Below, piece by piece: positions 10,882-19,870 of a stretch of 25,000 nucleotides of DNA. The stretch is from Sphaeroforma sirkka (lineage: Eukaryota; Opisthokonta; Ichthyosporea; Ichthyophonida). Every line of letters starts with the position of its first letter. Within the stretch, counting starts at the first letter, position 1. The DNA lies in assembly GCA_001586965.3 (NCBI GenBank), contig LUCW03001474.1, forward strand, positions 2,501 through 27,500, read 5' to 3'. A program made the position numbers and the translations under genes. The notes beneath the pieces were generated by a model that was not told the DNA's origin, ran no database searches, and was given only the letters and a program-made list of their open reading frames with translations.

Positions 10882-11700
10882 TCAATATATGGGTTGGGAC
10901 CATGAATTATCTTTTGCATAGGTGTAGTCAGAGTTTATGGTAACTTTTGGATGGTTTGAATCTATGGAAGTCTGATTAGCTTTGTGCATATCATTGGAAT
11001 TTGTATATTGTGAACACGGTGTGTGACCATGTAAACCTGTATTAATATGTTGATGCGTTGAATTTGGTGTACTTATGGGATCAGTATGGGAATTTTTATT
11101 ATTATTTCCGTTGTTAAACATTTGTACATGTGTACTTATATCATCTGCGTGTATATTCATTTCCAAATCCATTCGGTCGTATGTATCTGCGGGGTCTTTC
11201 ATAGTTATTGGCGGTATACTACCACAACCATTATCCTTTTTATCATGTGTAGTCGTGTTATATGGTTGTAGATTCATTTGTATATCCATCGGATCATATG
11301 TATGTGCGGCGTCTGTCATAGTCATTGCTGGTATAGTACCAGTACTGTTTGGGCCACTGTGAGTATTTGGGTGGGTATTTATTATAGAAGTAGTATTATT
11401 GCCGGCAATATGAGTATACATGTTGTTGTTATTATTAGCAGGAACATGATAATTGTTGCGTGAGTGGGATTGATTTTCATTGTTATGTTGGTGTACGAAG
11501 AGATGTGTAGGAATAGAATGAATGTTATAAGGATTTGGTAAACTTTTGAAATCATTTATATTTGTGTACATGGTGTCATAATCATTTGCAGGATCTGTTG
11601 AGTGTGATATGGGGACCTCATGTTCATTCAGTGCATTTTCTCGAGATGTAGAGAAAATTTCATCGGAAGGATCTATGTGTGATGGGATTTTCCTGTGGGG
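10882..11700 (-). pseudogene. Asn/His/Thr-rich insert within the Helitron Rep protein
   Basis: This segment is in the same frame as the HUH segment, separated from it only by a TGA (11701-11703). It reads as a hydrophilic Asn/His/Thr/Ser-rich sequence with runs such as NNNNNMYTHIAGNN. It lies where Helitron Reps normally go almost directly from the HUH motif to the H/C cluster, so it is an expansion. It contains a 39-residue in-frame duplication. Confidence 0.6.
11161..11394. repeat. 117-bp in-frame tandem duplication in the Helitron insert
   Basis: The segment around 11164-11218 recurs at ~11281-11335. On the minus strand it encodes TIPAMTMTDAAHTYDPMDIQ and SIPPITMKDPADTYDRMDLE, 39 codons apart. 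The copies differ at many positions but keep the frame. Confidence 0.75.
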
Positions 11701-11703
11701 TCA

Positions 11704-12063
11704 TTTGTATTTTCGTCCTAGATGATAGTTATGCATGGACTTAACATATTTGTGATTGTAAACTGTTGTTGATACGTCTGAATCTACTATGCGACAGATC
11801 TGTTTATTGAGTTTATCACGAGAAATAGTTTTTAAAGCTTGTTCTAGGAGTATTAGTGATAAATCAATATGCAAATGACCATGTAAAGTGCCTCGATTTT
11901 GACACTCATCTCTTCGAGTAATGGAACGAACTTTACCAGCTATGCCTCTAGGTTGTGTGGAAACTGGATCTAACTTTCTTGTTGAGTATGGAAACTTTAA
12001 AAGTTGCTCTTGAAAAGTTTGAATTATACGTTGATATACGTCAGCAGCAATTACGGGGTCGTT
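11704..12063 (-). pseudogene. Helitron Rep HUH endonuclease segment
   Basis: The frame contains GIAGKVRSITRRDECQNRGT followed by LHGHLHID. This matches the Helitron Rep block 'G..G.V......E.Q.RG..H.H', with the metal-binding HUH pair as HGH (codons at 11869-11883). The upstream piece NDPVIAADVYQRIIQTFQEQ fits the preceding Helitron_like_N 'P..AA.....F....' helix. The frame is entered by a shift at ~12063, ends at a TGA (11701-11703), and then continues open. Confidence 0.82.
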
Positions 12064-12164
12064 ACAAAGTAATCAATTCGTCGGTGTTTATGCCAGTAAG
12101 GAACACCAATTTGTACGATACCTTGTTCACGGGTGTTTTGCATAACTTTGCCTAATTAAACGAA

Positions 12165-12390
12165 CAATGGATTATTTGAAACATCAGGGGATATCGTGAC
12201 AAAATGGGACGCCGGACCATAGAAATAATGCTGAGCACGAACAAGTAGCCGATCATTATTTTGAAAGTGATGTACTAGTATTCGTGACATTTAGTAGGGG
12301 CACAAACATGTTTTAGCTTTGGCCTGTTTGGGCTCGGGATTTTTGATGGCGTATTCCATCTCTTTTTTAAAGCCGGGATCATTGATTGCA
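12165..12390 (-). pseudogene. Helitron_like_N, second part, broken in two frames
   Basis: One frame reads INDPGFKKEMEYAIKNPEPK (to a stop near 12290). Another reads NDRLLVRAQHYFYGPASHFV followed by TISPDV. The latter corresponds to the 'R......YG.P..F.T..P.D' motif of Helitron_like_N. A frame change near 12280 separates them. Confidence 0.7.
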
Positions 12391-12407
12391 TCGTATATTG
12401 TTTTTTA

Positions 12408-12632
12408 ATTTTTGTGGATTTTTGTAAATGATACGGATACTGAATTTGCACATTCATGCCTTCGTATCTGATCTGCGTTGAAGAATATGAATTCAGAGTT
12501 GGTGGCGAATCTATCGTCGTAATAATGCAACAGGTGATCTAAAAGTTGTCCTGGTAATGTACCTTTTTGTTCAATTTCAGTGCCTGAAGGAAATAGGTTT
12601 GGGAAACATGAATGTAATAGTGTGGCATTGTT
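12408..12632 (-). pseudogene. Helitron_like_N, first part
   Basis: The frame reads LLHSCFPNLFPSGTEIEQKG, then QLLDHLLHYYDDRFATNSEF and IFFNADQIRR. It matches the domain start 'A.P.LFP.G.......EY..HLL.Y.D.RF.....F.F......RR'. A TAA ends this frame at 12405-12407 and the domain resumes in another frame. Confidence 0.82.
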
Positions 12633-12640
12633 AGTATAAT

Positions 12641-12886
12641 TTATATACGTGGATTACCTAATTCTGACCCATTGGGATCAAAAGAGGTATTTGTGTCCAT
12701 ATTCGTATCCTTTCCGGCTGTTTGAGAAGGATTTTCATCCATTGTTGGAACATGTATTGATTGAGGGTTTTGTAATTGTGAAGCAGTATTCAAACCAATG
12801 TATTTGATTTGTTTTAGGGTAGTTACCGAAGCGTCTTCTTGAAGAAGTGCGGAGGAGTATAGTGTATTTTGGATTGTTGGGGACAT
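12641..12886 (-). pseudogene. Helitron linker between DUF6570-like domain and Helitron_like_N
   Basis: An 81-codon open stretch, Thr/Asn/Ser-rich with no recognisable domain (for example HVPTMDENPSQTAGKDTNMD). It is positioned exactly between the two domains, so it is read as the linker of the same ancestral protein. Confidence 0.5.
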
Positions 12887-13000
12887 TGATTGTTTTGCTA
12901 CATTATCACCCGCAGAAGCAGCTACATGTTTGGCTTTGTCTTTGGATATAATGTCTGCTTCCGAAAATATATATTGAGGTATATTTTTCAGTTCAGTTTG

Positions 13001-13690
13001 TTATTGTTCAATAGAAATAATATTGATATTTTCATATAAGATATTAACTTGTTTAAATAAAGATAAATATTGGTAAACAACAATAGGTCTTACCGTGAGA
13101 AATTTTGTATATTGCTCGCACTTGCTTGCAAAATCTCTATAACTCTGTACCTCTTTAACTTTTGCTACAATGAGACAGTGAAGTGTATATACGAATTCTA
13201 TATTTGTTAAACTTGTAGCAAATATCTGTGGACCATTCAAAGGGAAAGATATCATATGTCCCATAAGTTTTAAAGATATACTATCTGTATGTGGTGCAAT
13301 CTGTAATTGTAATATATTTTTGAAAGGATGGGCCAGTTGTAGTAACGTAATCTCCATGAACGTTGGTTGAGGTAGATTATGTATATGTTCATAGGTTCTC
13401 AAATCACCAAAATCGAATCCTTTGCACAAAGAAAATTTATATGGTTTTCCCTTTTTAAACCCTTGTTCACAATATGAGCAGAAATCAAATTCGTTGTGTT
13501 CTTGTTTTAAATTTTTATGTAAATAGTATACATTATTACCGTGTGTACAATTACTGCTTAGAATCTTGGCACGTATATTATTTTGCTTTTTAGCGCTGTT
13601 GTACATATAATCGTTTATGTTAGTATGGGTTTTAAACGTGCTTTCGCATGGACTTTGCAACTGGGTATAGCCACAGCTTTTACACTGCAT
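13001..13690 (-). pseudogene. Helitron N-terminal domain, DUF6570-like
   Basis: The 229-codon frame has an N-terminal CKSCGY, then FCSYCEQGFKKGKPYKFSLC, LPQPTFMEITLLQLAHPF, LMGHMISFP and finally KFLTVRPIVVYQYLSLFKQV. The pattern (CxxC, P....S, LP..T..E..L, K.GH.I.F, L.VR...V...L..L) is that of the DUF6570 domain often found at the start of Helitron transposases. A TAG directly precedes the first ATG, and the frame upstream of it is also open (DEIANLLPKLITMKLTKNYA), so the ATG is probably not the original start. Confidence 0.75.
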
Positions 13691-13841
13691 CTATGAAGGA
13701 TCCATATTATCAGCATAATTTTGCGCATAGTTCTTGGTTAATTTCATTGTGATTAATTTAGGTAAAAGGTTTGCTATTTCATCTTCTGAAGGTGTCATTG
13801 ATATGTTACTCAAACCTGTACTTTCATAGAGTCATTTACGG

Positions 13842-14542
13842 TTATGATTTACATCTTCTCATAATTATTTGTAGGTTTAACATCAATATATATTTCGTCA
13901 TCATTTCCTCTATTATTTCGTCATCCGCTTTGGGTTGTACGGATATTGCTGCGTGATTGATGGAGTGAAGGAAGTGGATCATTTGATGTTGTATTAGCAT
14001 GTGGTATATTTGTAGAAGTATTTCGCGCTTGCTCATTAGGGGAAGTATTCTGATGCGTATCATTTGGACATGTAAGGTCTGGTGATTCTGGTGGAACTGG
14101 TCGTGTATATATTATTTATTTGTGATAGGATTGTGTATTGTTACGTTGTTCACGTTTTGAACACGTCACATGTGATGGGAATTTTGCACGAGCAAGGGCA
14201 TGCTGCCTTGTATTATGGTTCCTTTTCATTACAGTGACACACTCCGGTAATTATTTACGATATAGGGTATGAGATTGTGAATTTTTAATACTAATTGCCA
14301 TCTTTCTTTTCTGTGTATATTGTTGACGTACACGAGCATGACTTTGTGCGTTTTTTATGTTCATGTTCATCTTTTATTCATGGTTCATACTGTGTCTACG
14401 TTGTTACTGGCGTATTCTTGCCTGGTATCTGATTATATTTGTTTATTAGTACGATGTTTTCGTGAACGAGTTTGTTTAGTTGATTGATGCTTTACTGGAT
14501 GCTATAGTATGAGTTTAACATGAACGTTATCCTGTATGTTTG
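13842..14542 (-). pseudogene. Degenerate N-terminal part of the Helitron protein, basic repeats
   Basis: Short open pieces in several frames are rich in Arg, Lys, His and Gln (KRNHNTRQHALARAKFPSHV near 14170-14230; ARNTSTNIPHANTTSNDPLP near 13960-14030). Helitron proteins often have a low-complexity basic region here. Many stops; no domain recognised. Confidence 0.4.
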
Positions 14543-14919
14543 CTATGATGTTTCACCAGCTAAATTGTAATCTTGACATACTGTGGTTAATTTCGTATAC
14601 GCAATAATTTGAGAAAAGTACGTATGGTGTACGCATTTTGGTATTATTAGTAGAGTGTTATTATCAAGTCCGTGAACTCGTACATCCACCTGATCTTTAG
14701 CAAGGGATGCATTTGTGTACACGCAATTATTACCAACCTATTTAGCTGCTGTATCATCACAGGAACATATTTCCATGTTGCCGTTCTGTTTAGGAAAAGA
14801 ATTGTTTATAGACCTAATGGTTTTTCCAAGCTGTGACAAATTGAAGTGTTTAAGATATTTACTTGAACGATATATATGAATTGTGGGTATGTAGTTGAAT
14901 ATGTATGAAAAGTAGTATT
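14543..14919 (-). pseudogene. Most N-terminal open segment of the element, unrecognised
   Basis: One frame is open from 14919 to 14543 except for a TAG at 14738-14740. It reads KYLKHFNLSQLGKTIRSINN, NMEICSCDDTAAK, stop, then VGNNCVYTNASLAKDQVDVR and ends NLAGETS. No known domain is recognised. The length and the single stop suggest former coding sequence belonging to the element, but it could be a separate gene remnant. Confidence 0.4.
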
Positions 14920-15392
14920 ATATTTGGAAGAAAATATTAACTGTAGTCTAAATCAGCAAATCTGAATGGTCACTTGTGTAGTGTGCATTGGTAATCATGA
15001 AACAAAATGTTTACAGCAAATGCGACATTTAGGTTCCATGAGTCACAAATCCCACAGGTTCTGATTGGAAAATAAAATCATTTTATTTTCATCCCATATG
15101 GAAATATTAACATACTGGGTGATTTACGAGCGTGTCCGCAAAATGATCCCGGAAGCAGGTGTTCACCATGAAGAAGACATCATTCGGACTGTCCCAGAAT
15201 GATCTTTTATGCCAGCCCGTAGTGAAGTGTGTTTACATGTGTATATAGTCTAAACACATCATTAATGGGGTAAACAACGCAGAGCCATAAATGATTTAAA
15301 TGTTTCGTGTTCTTATAATTTATTGAACTGAGTTTTTGATGTTAAATAGTACATGAAGTTTCACGGGAGATAATATTAAATGTTTTGTCTCA
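14920..15392. other. AT-rich, no gene recognised; small hairpin
   Basis: There is no open frame of note. A perfect 11-bp palindromic hairpin with a one-base loop occurs at 15068-15090 (arm GAAAATAAAAT). The 5' end of the Helitron probably lies in or near this stretch. Confidence 0.5.
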
Positions 15393-15476
15393 GGGTTCAT
15401 GAGGCCACTTGAAAAATGGTTTGCATGCGAAAGTTTAAGATGCAGTTACGGTGCCATTCATATAGGATTTTTAGAC

Positions 15477-15542
<66 letters not shown>

Positions 15543-15729
15543 GTAGGTTTGTACAAAAGAGGAAGGTTCTTGTGTATATATATGCAGGCTAATAATACAT
15601 GGAAGTACCCTGTTCTGTGGATTCAGATTTGCATACATGGGGGGCGGGTTCATGAGGCGACTTGAAATAGGGTTTACATGCGAGAGTTTAGGATTCAGAT
15701 ACGGTGCCATTCAGATGCGGTTTTTTAGA
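15393..15729. repeat. Direct repeat pair around a (TA)n-containing dispersed repeat
   Basis: About 83 bp at 15393-15475 (GGGTTCATGAGGCCACTTGA and on) recurs at 15646-15729 in the same orientation with roughly ten substitutions. Between them lie a (TA)n tract (15477-15537) and dispersed repeat copy 2. This resembles either an insertion flanked by a long duplication or 1.3 copies of a ~253-bp tandem unit. Confidence 0.85.
15559..15631. repeat. Dispersed repeat copy 2 (partner at 8720-8784)
   Basis: It has GGAAGGTTCTTGTGTATATA, GCAGGCTAATAATACATGGA and TTCTGTGG in the same order and orientation as copy 1, again directly after a (TA)n tract. Confidence 0.8.
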
Positions 15730-16420
15730 AACAATTATTTGGAAATAAAGAACCTTTAAGATTTTTTTGCGAAAAAACAGAACCCGAATTATGTTTTATA
15801 TATGTACTCCAATTCCTACACAAAAAAATTGGCCTTTTACATTTCAACCTAATTATATCCGTTACAGTTCTGTACATTTACGTTTCATACGTATACACGA
15901 TCACCAAACTAAAACTTCCGGCCGCTAAGGCTTCTGATTGGTTGTTATTGCTTAATTGGCTCTTTCGTACCAAACGTGATTTCGGGGGAGGGTCTTTATA
16001 TGCACATAGCGTGACAGGACGGACAAAATTGTAATAAAGTCTGGAGGGACTTACAAGCTTACGCTTTCAGTGATAAATAGTAATTTAGAATGGACTATTT
16101 TTAAATGGCTCACCCAAAAAGTGACTCGCTCCAGGCAAAACCACAAATCACCAATATATCGATAGTATTTGACAATTGACATGAGGGCCAGGCCATTTCG
16201 AGAATGAAAAAAAAATATGCGCCACCAGCTAATAACCAATATACTTCTTACTATCGGCGGATAATTATGACTTCCAACGGAAACACATTATTACAGTTTA
16301 TTATTGAACTACCTGTTGGATAGTATATTATCAGCCCATGATCTCTTAATAGTTACTGGATGTGAGCTTTGTCCCCCATATTCGTAGGCCAATATGCGCA
16401 GCATCGATGGCTACTATCTC
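15730..16420. other. AT-rich, no gene recognised
   Basis: No convincing ORF is present. 15925-16010 contains ATTGG boxes and a TTTATATGC element that look promoter-like, but no gene follows. A 16-bp word AAGCTTACGCTTTCAG at 16055-16070 is shared with the ORF remnant near 7376. Confidence 0.4.
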
Positions 16421-16427
16421 TGATCCT

Positions 16428-16552
16428 GATCTCTCTATCTCTCTCTCCCTCCCTCCCCTACTCTCTTTAGTCTTTACTACTATTTACTAAAAATAGTAGA
16501 GAGAGAGAGAGAGTAGAGTAGTAGTAAATAACTAATAAGTAGAGAGAGAGAA
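16428..16552. repeat. Polypyrimidine tract followed by polypurine tract, hairpin-forming
   Basis: A TC-rich run (~16428-16465) is followed by TACTACTATTTACT, AAAAATAGTAGAGAGAGAGA and a further AG run. The CT and AG halves are complementary and could form an imperfect hairpin. Confidence 0.75.
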
Positions 16553-16559
16553 CGGCCGG

Positions 16560-18307
16560 TGGTAAAAATACTTCTACTATTCAAATCGATCATTCCTGTT
16601 CTAAATGTACAAAAAAAATCACTGGTCTTTCTGTTTTCCGTTTATTTTTAAATAATTCAGGAAACAACCCAATTGCTCGTAACAACTCAATACTTATTAT
16701 TATGTATAAATTTTAAAAACAACGATTTTGTACATAAGAGCAAGAGCAACAAAAGTATTCTCACTGAGCCCGCAGAATCTAAACTCAATGGGCGACGGGT
16801 GTCGTCCTCTCGTCATCAGTCGTCAACTCGCCAGTCGCCATTGACCCTATTTCTTATTTTGTCCCTGTTCTGTTTTCTTAAAAAATCAAAATCAACAAAT
16901 ATGTAATAAAAAAAATACAAATATGTAGATTTGTTTTTTTTTTAAACAACATTCAGAAAAAGTAGAAATCAAACTTGCAAAGTGCACATTTCTTTTTTGA
17001 AAATATTGCATAAAAATCTGACCTTTTGAAAGAGATTTTATAAATAAAGGCTCTTTTATTTAGACCTATTAGAGACAACAACTAGTGAACAACACCAACT
17101 CCAGTACTCTCCAGTTTCCACTCTCCAGTTCTCCACTCTCGAATTCTTTTTCTTTTAAAAAAAAAGAAGTGACCAAAGAGTTCTTCAAGACTTCAATACC
17201 CAGTCACCCACACAACAAGAAATTAGAGTGAGAGAGAAGAAGACGGTCTCCAGATTCTCCACAGACTCCACTCACCAGTCTCCACATGAGAGAGCAAAAA
17301 TACACAAGACAAAGTCAACAGCGCGTCAGCTTTATCCCGAAACAAAAATAGGTCATTGTATTGAGCAAGATGCGCAAATAAATACAAAATTGAGAAAACT
17401 ATGGAAATCCTCCTGGTGCTTTGTAATTGGTGCTGAAAAAAGAAAATATCATTCAGAACATTCCTGCAACAGAAACCTGAAAAGAGAAAATGGGTAATTG
17501 CCTAATTGACTGGCACTTTTGCTCAAATATCACATGTACGTAGTTTTGTGATATCGAATTGGACAAAAAATATTATATTTTATTTGTTTGTTTTTAAAAA
17601 AGAATACCATTTGCTTGTCAAGATGTGCTCATAGAGTCAGAATGCAATCTGTTCCTGTGTACCATGAGTATAGGTCTATATATAGGCAAGAAAATCAAAA
17701 TAGATTTTCCTGAAGTGTAATCTAAATTTTTTCGACCTATAATATTCGAGAAAACAGTACAGTATTTTATCAGACTCGCAGAACCTCTCACCGTCTCACG
17801 GGCTCTTTCGTGAGAGTAGAGAGTAGTAGGCACTCGTAAGCACACTGTTGACTTGTTACTCTATCGTCTGAGTCCCGGCGGTCCGGCCTTAGGCTCAGAA
17901 CTTAAGAAGTCAGGGCCTCAGCCCTCAGTTCTCAGACCTCACTCCTCACTCCTGAGTCCTTACTCCTCACTCCTCACTCCTCAGTCCACACTCCTCAGTC
18001 CCTCACAGCCACAGGGCACAGGCTTATGGGTCAGGGGTACGGCCCGCATGGGCGCCATGGAAAAGTGTAAATTCTCGTCACACTTGTGTACAAGTCAGTA
18101 TGTTCTATTGGAGTGTTATTTTTACGAGATTTATTAAGACTGCGACCACTATGACTGCGACCACTATATCTGCGATTCTCGCCTGCGACCACTAGGTCTG
18201 AGGCTCTCGCCCGACCGCTAAACCTGCCGCTCTCGTCTGCGACTCGTCTTAAGTCGGATGCTCTCGCCTGCGACACGTTTTATGTCTGACGCTTGTACTT
18301 GCGATTG
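16560..18307. other. Unrecognised region with short CT-rich minisatellites
   Basis: Open frames at 16673-16906 and 17228-17497 (both plus) start on non-ATG codons and match no family I know. CTCCAGT-type repeats occur at ~17099-17145, and a CTCCTCA-type repeat at ~17937-18003. 18138-18260 holds degenerate CTGCGACCACTA / CTCTCGCCTGCGAC repeats. Nothing in it supports a gene. Confidence 0.4.
17937..18003. repeat. Degenerate 7-bp CT-rich minisatellite (ACTCCTC)
   Basis: Repeats of ACTCCTC/AGTCCTT follow each other for about 65 bp, with substitutions. The overlapping open frame of about 94 codons is just this repeat translated. Confidence 0.75.
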
Positions 18308-18327
18308 TAGGGTTTTAGGGTTTTAGG
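18308..18327 (+). repeat. Short interstitial telomere-like repeat (TTTTAGGG)n
   Basis: TAGGGTTTTAGGGTTTTAGG contains two and a half TTTTAGGG units. It is too short to be a telomere and may be chance or a healed break. Confidence 0.5.
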
Positions 18328-18337
18328 ATATATAAAA

Positions 18338-18450
18338 ATCATAGCCTCCTGAATAATCAACAATATAATGGACTCCTAAAAGAAACACATACATATCATA
18401 GCCCCCTGATAAAAAAGGGATCAGTTGTGGATTTTTCAGAGGGCTATGCA
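18338..18450. mobile_element. Possible second MITE-like inverted repeat
   Basis: ATCATAGCCTCCTGAA at 18338-18353 is partly inverted at 18435-18450 (TTCAGAGGGCTATGCA). A third, direct copy, ATCATAGCCCCCTGAT, lies at 18395-18410. The words match the ends of the 6902-7037 element. Confidence 0.3.
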
Positions 18451-19485
18451 TATATACTTACATACATATATACATATATACATATATACGTATATACATA
18501 TATATATATATATATATTCGTATATAAATATATCAAAATATGTATATACATATATATATACCTGCATATACATACATAAACATATACATATACATATATA
18601 TATTATATACACACATACGCATACACATAAAGTACACATAAACATATCCATATTATGCTCATATACATGCATGCACATATACATACATATGCACACATAC
18701 GTATGTACATTATATGCATATTATGCAAAACATATACATATAATATGCACACGTGATGCCAAACATATACATATTACATGTGTACGTGTGTGCGTATGCA
18801 ACACAAACGATATACATATGATACGTCATCAATAACACATATTATTATTATACATGCGTGTGTGTGCATGCATGTATTATATTATTATTATTATATTAGC
18901 ATGCATTATTATATTATTATTATTATATTATTACGCATGCATATATATATATTATCATATTGTACGCATGCAATATATAATATATTATACGCATACGCAT
19001 TACCATATTATACCAATAACGGCACATATATTACATATTATATTACATATATTACGCACATTATTGTATATATACGCATATATGCATATAATATTACATT
19101 ATTATACGTATGTATGCATATATATTGCCATTATTATTATATATATAATTATATATATATGTATGTACATATTATATATTATACGCATGTATACATATAC
19201 GCATACATATATATATACGCACACATACGTATATGCATACATGTATATATATATATGTATTATATGTATAGAGTATATGTGTATATGTGTATTTGTATGT
19301 ATATGTATATATATATATATATATATATCAATATATATCCAGCATATATATATATATATGCTTGTGTGTGTGTATGTGTGTGTGTTTGTTTATATATATG
19401 TGTGTGCGTGTGTGTGCAAGTGTGCGTGTGTGAGTGTTTGCATGTGTGTTTGTGTGTGTGTGTGTGTTTGTGCGTGTATACATAC
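18445..19485. repeat. Second complex microsatellite island (CATA/TA/ATT/GT)
   Basis: CATATA and TA repeats are followed by ATT repeats (~18875-18930), ACGCAT-rich patches (~18930-19100) and a (GT)n-rich end (~19360-19475). It resembles the 4851-6341 island in composition. The long Tyr/Ile/Cys/Val ORFs are repeat translations. Confidence 0.9.
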
Positions 19486-19596
19486 AGAGTCCGTTGGGTA
19501 TAACGGGCTTTTTTTTTCTTTTAAGATATGGTCATAGGGGTGACAGTTTTGGAATCATATTTAGTTGGATTTCTCTGCAGCATTTGCCTTGCCAGT

Positions 19597-19788
19597 CTAG
19601 TCACTTCGTCTCGTGTCGCCATCGTTTGCAATCTCGGTGATCCCGCCATTTGATTTCGATCCGCGTATCTTTTGTAGCAAAACAGCAACTTCTTTCTCGT
19701 CAAATTTGACATCTGTCACTCCAGCTTCATCGTCCGTACCAGGACCAAAAGAGCATGTATCACCAGCCATGTTGTTGAGTATAAGCAT
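19597..19788 (-). CDS. Small hypothetical ORF, possible exon or gene fragment
   Basis: The frame from the ATG at 19788 (or 19770, MAGDTCSFGPG) reads an acidic, non-repetitive sequence, DDEAGVTDVKFDEKEVAVLL, then QKIRGSKSNGGITEIANDGD. The overlapping frame encodes RDEVTRLARQMLQRNPTKYD, also protein-like, so an unseen splice or frameshift may join them. The base composition is clearly less AT-biased than the flanking repeats. No family is recognised, and it lies directly beside the satellite array. Confidence 0.3.
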   Translation of the reverse strand: MLILNNMAGDTCSFGPGTDDEAGVTDVKFDEKEVAVLLQKIRGSKSNGGITEIANDGDTRRSD

Positions 19789-19870
19789 ACACCGTGTGGT
19801 GAACAAGCTAATACGCCCTACTAAAATCTAGTAGTTCAAAATATAGAATTTATACACACAGACTCACAGT

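Larger units (their letters stand above)
8926..14919 (-). mobile_element. Decayed Helitron (rolling-circle transposon), 3' end resolved, 5' end not found
   Basis: Reading the minus strand from ~14.9 kb down to 8.9 kb gives the order of a Helitron Rep protein: unassigned N-terminal region, DUF6570-like domain, Helitron_like_N, HUH motif, Asn/His-rich insert, Zn-type H/C cluster and tyrosine motif. The element ends in a hairpin followed by CTAG with T as the next base, as Helitrons do (insertion between A and T, no target duplication). Several stops and frame changes show it cannot encode one intact protein. I see no PIF1-type helicase Walker A motif. The right (5') border, expected to be GA followed by T on the plus strand, is not identified; 14919 is only the edge of the last open segment. 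Confidence 0.82.

Noticed and set aside
8720..15631. Long terminal repeats of an LTR retrotransposon around the Helitron
   Set aside because: The paired repeats are only ~65 bp and tied to TA tracts, and the internal coding is Helitron Rep with no gag, protease, reverse transcriptase or integrase.
17228..17497. 89-codon plus-strand ORF with basic residues
   Set aside because: It has a GTG start only, no recognisable domain, and lies in CT/AG-repeat-rich DNA; not supported as a gene.
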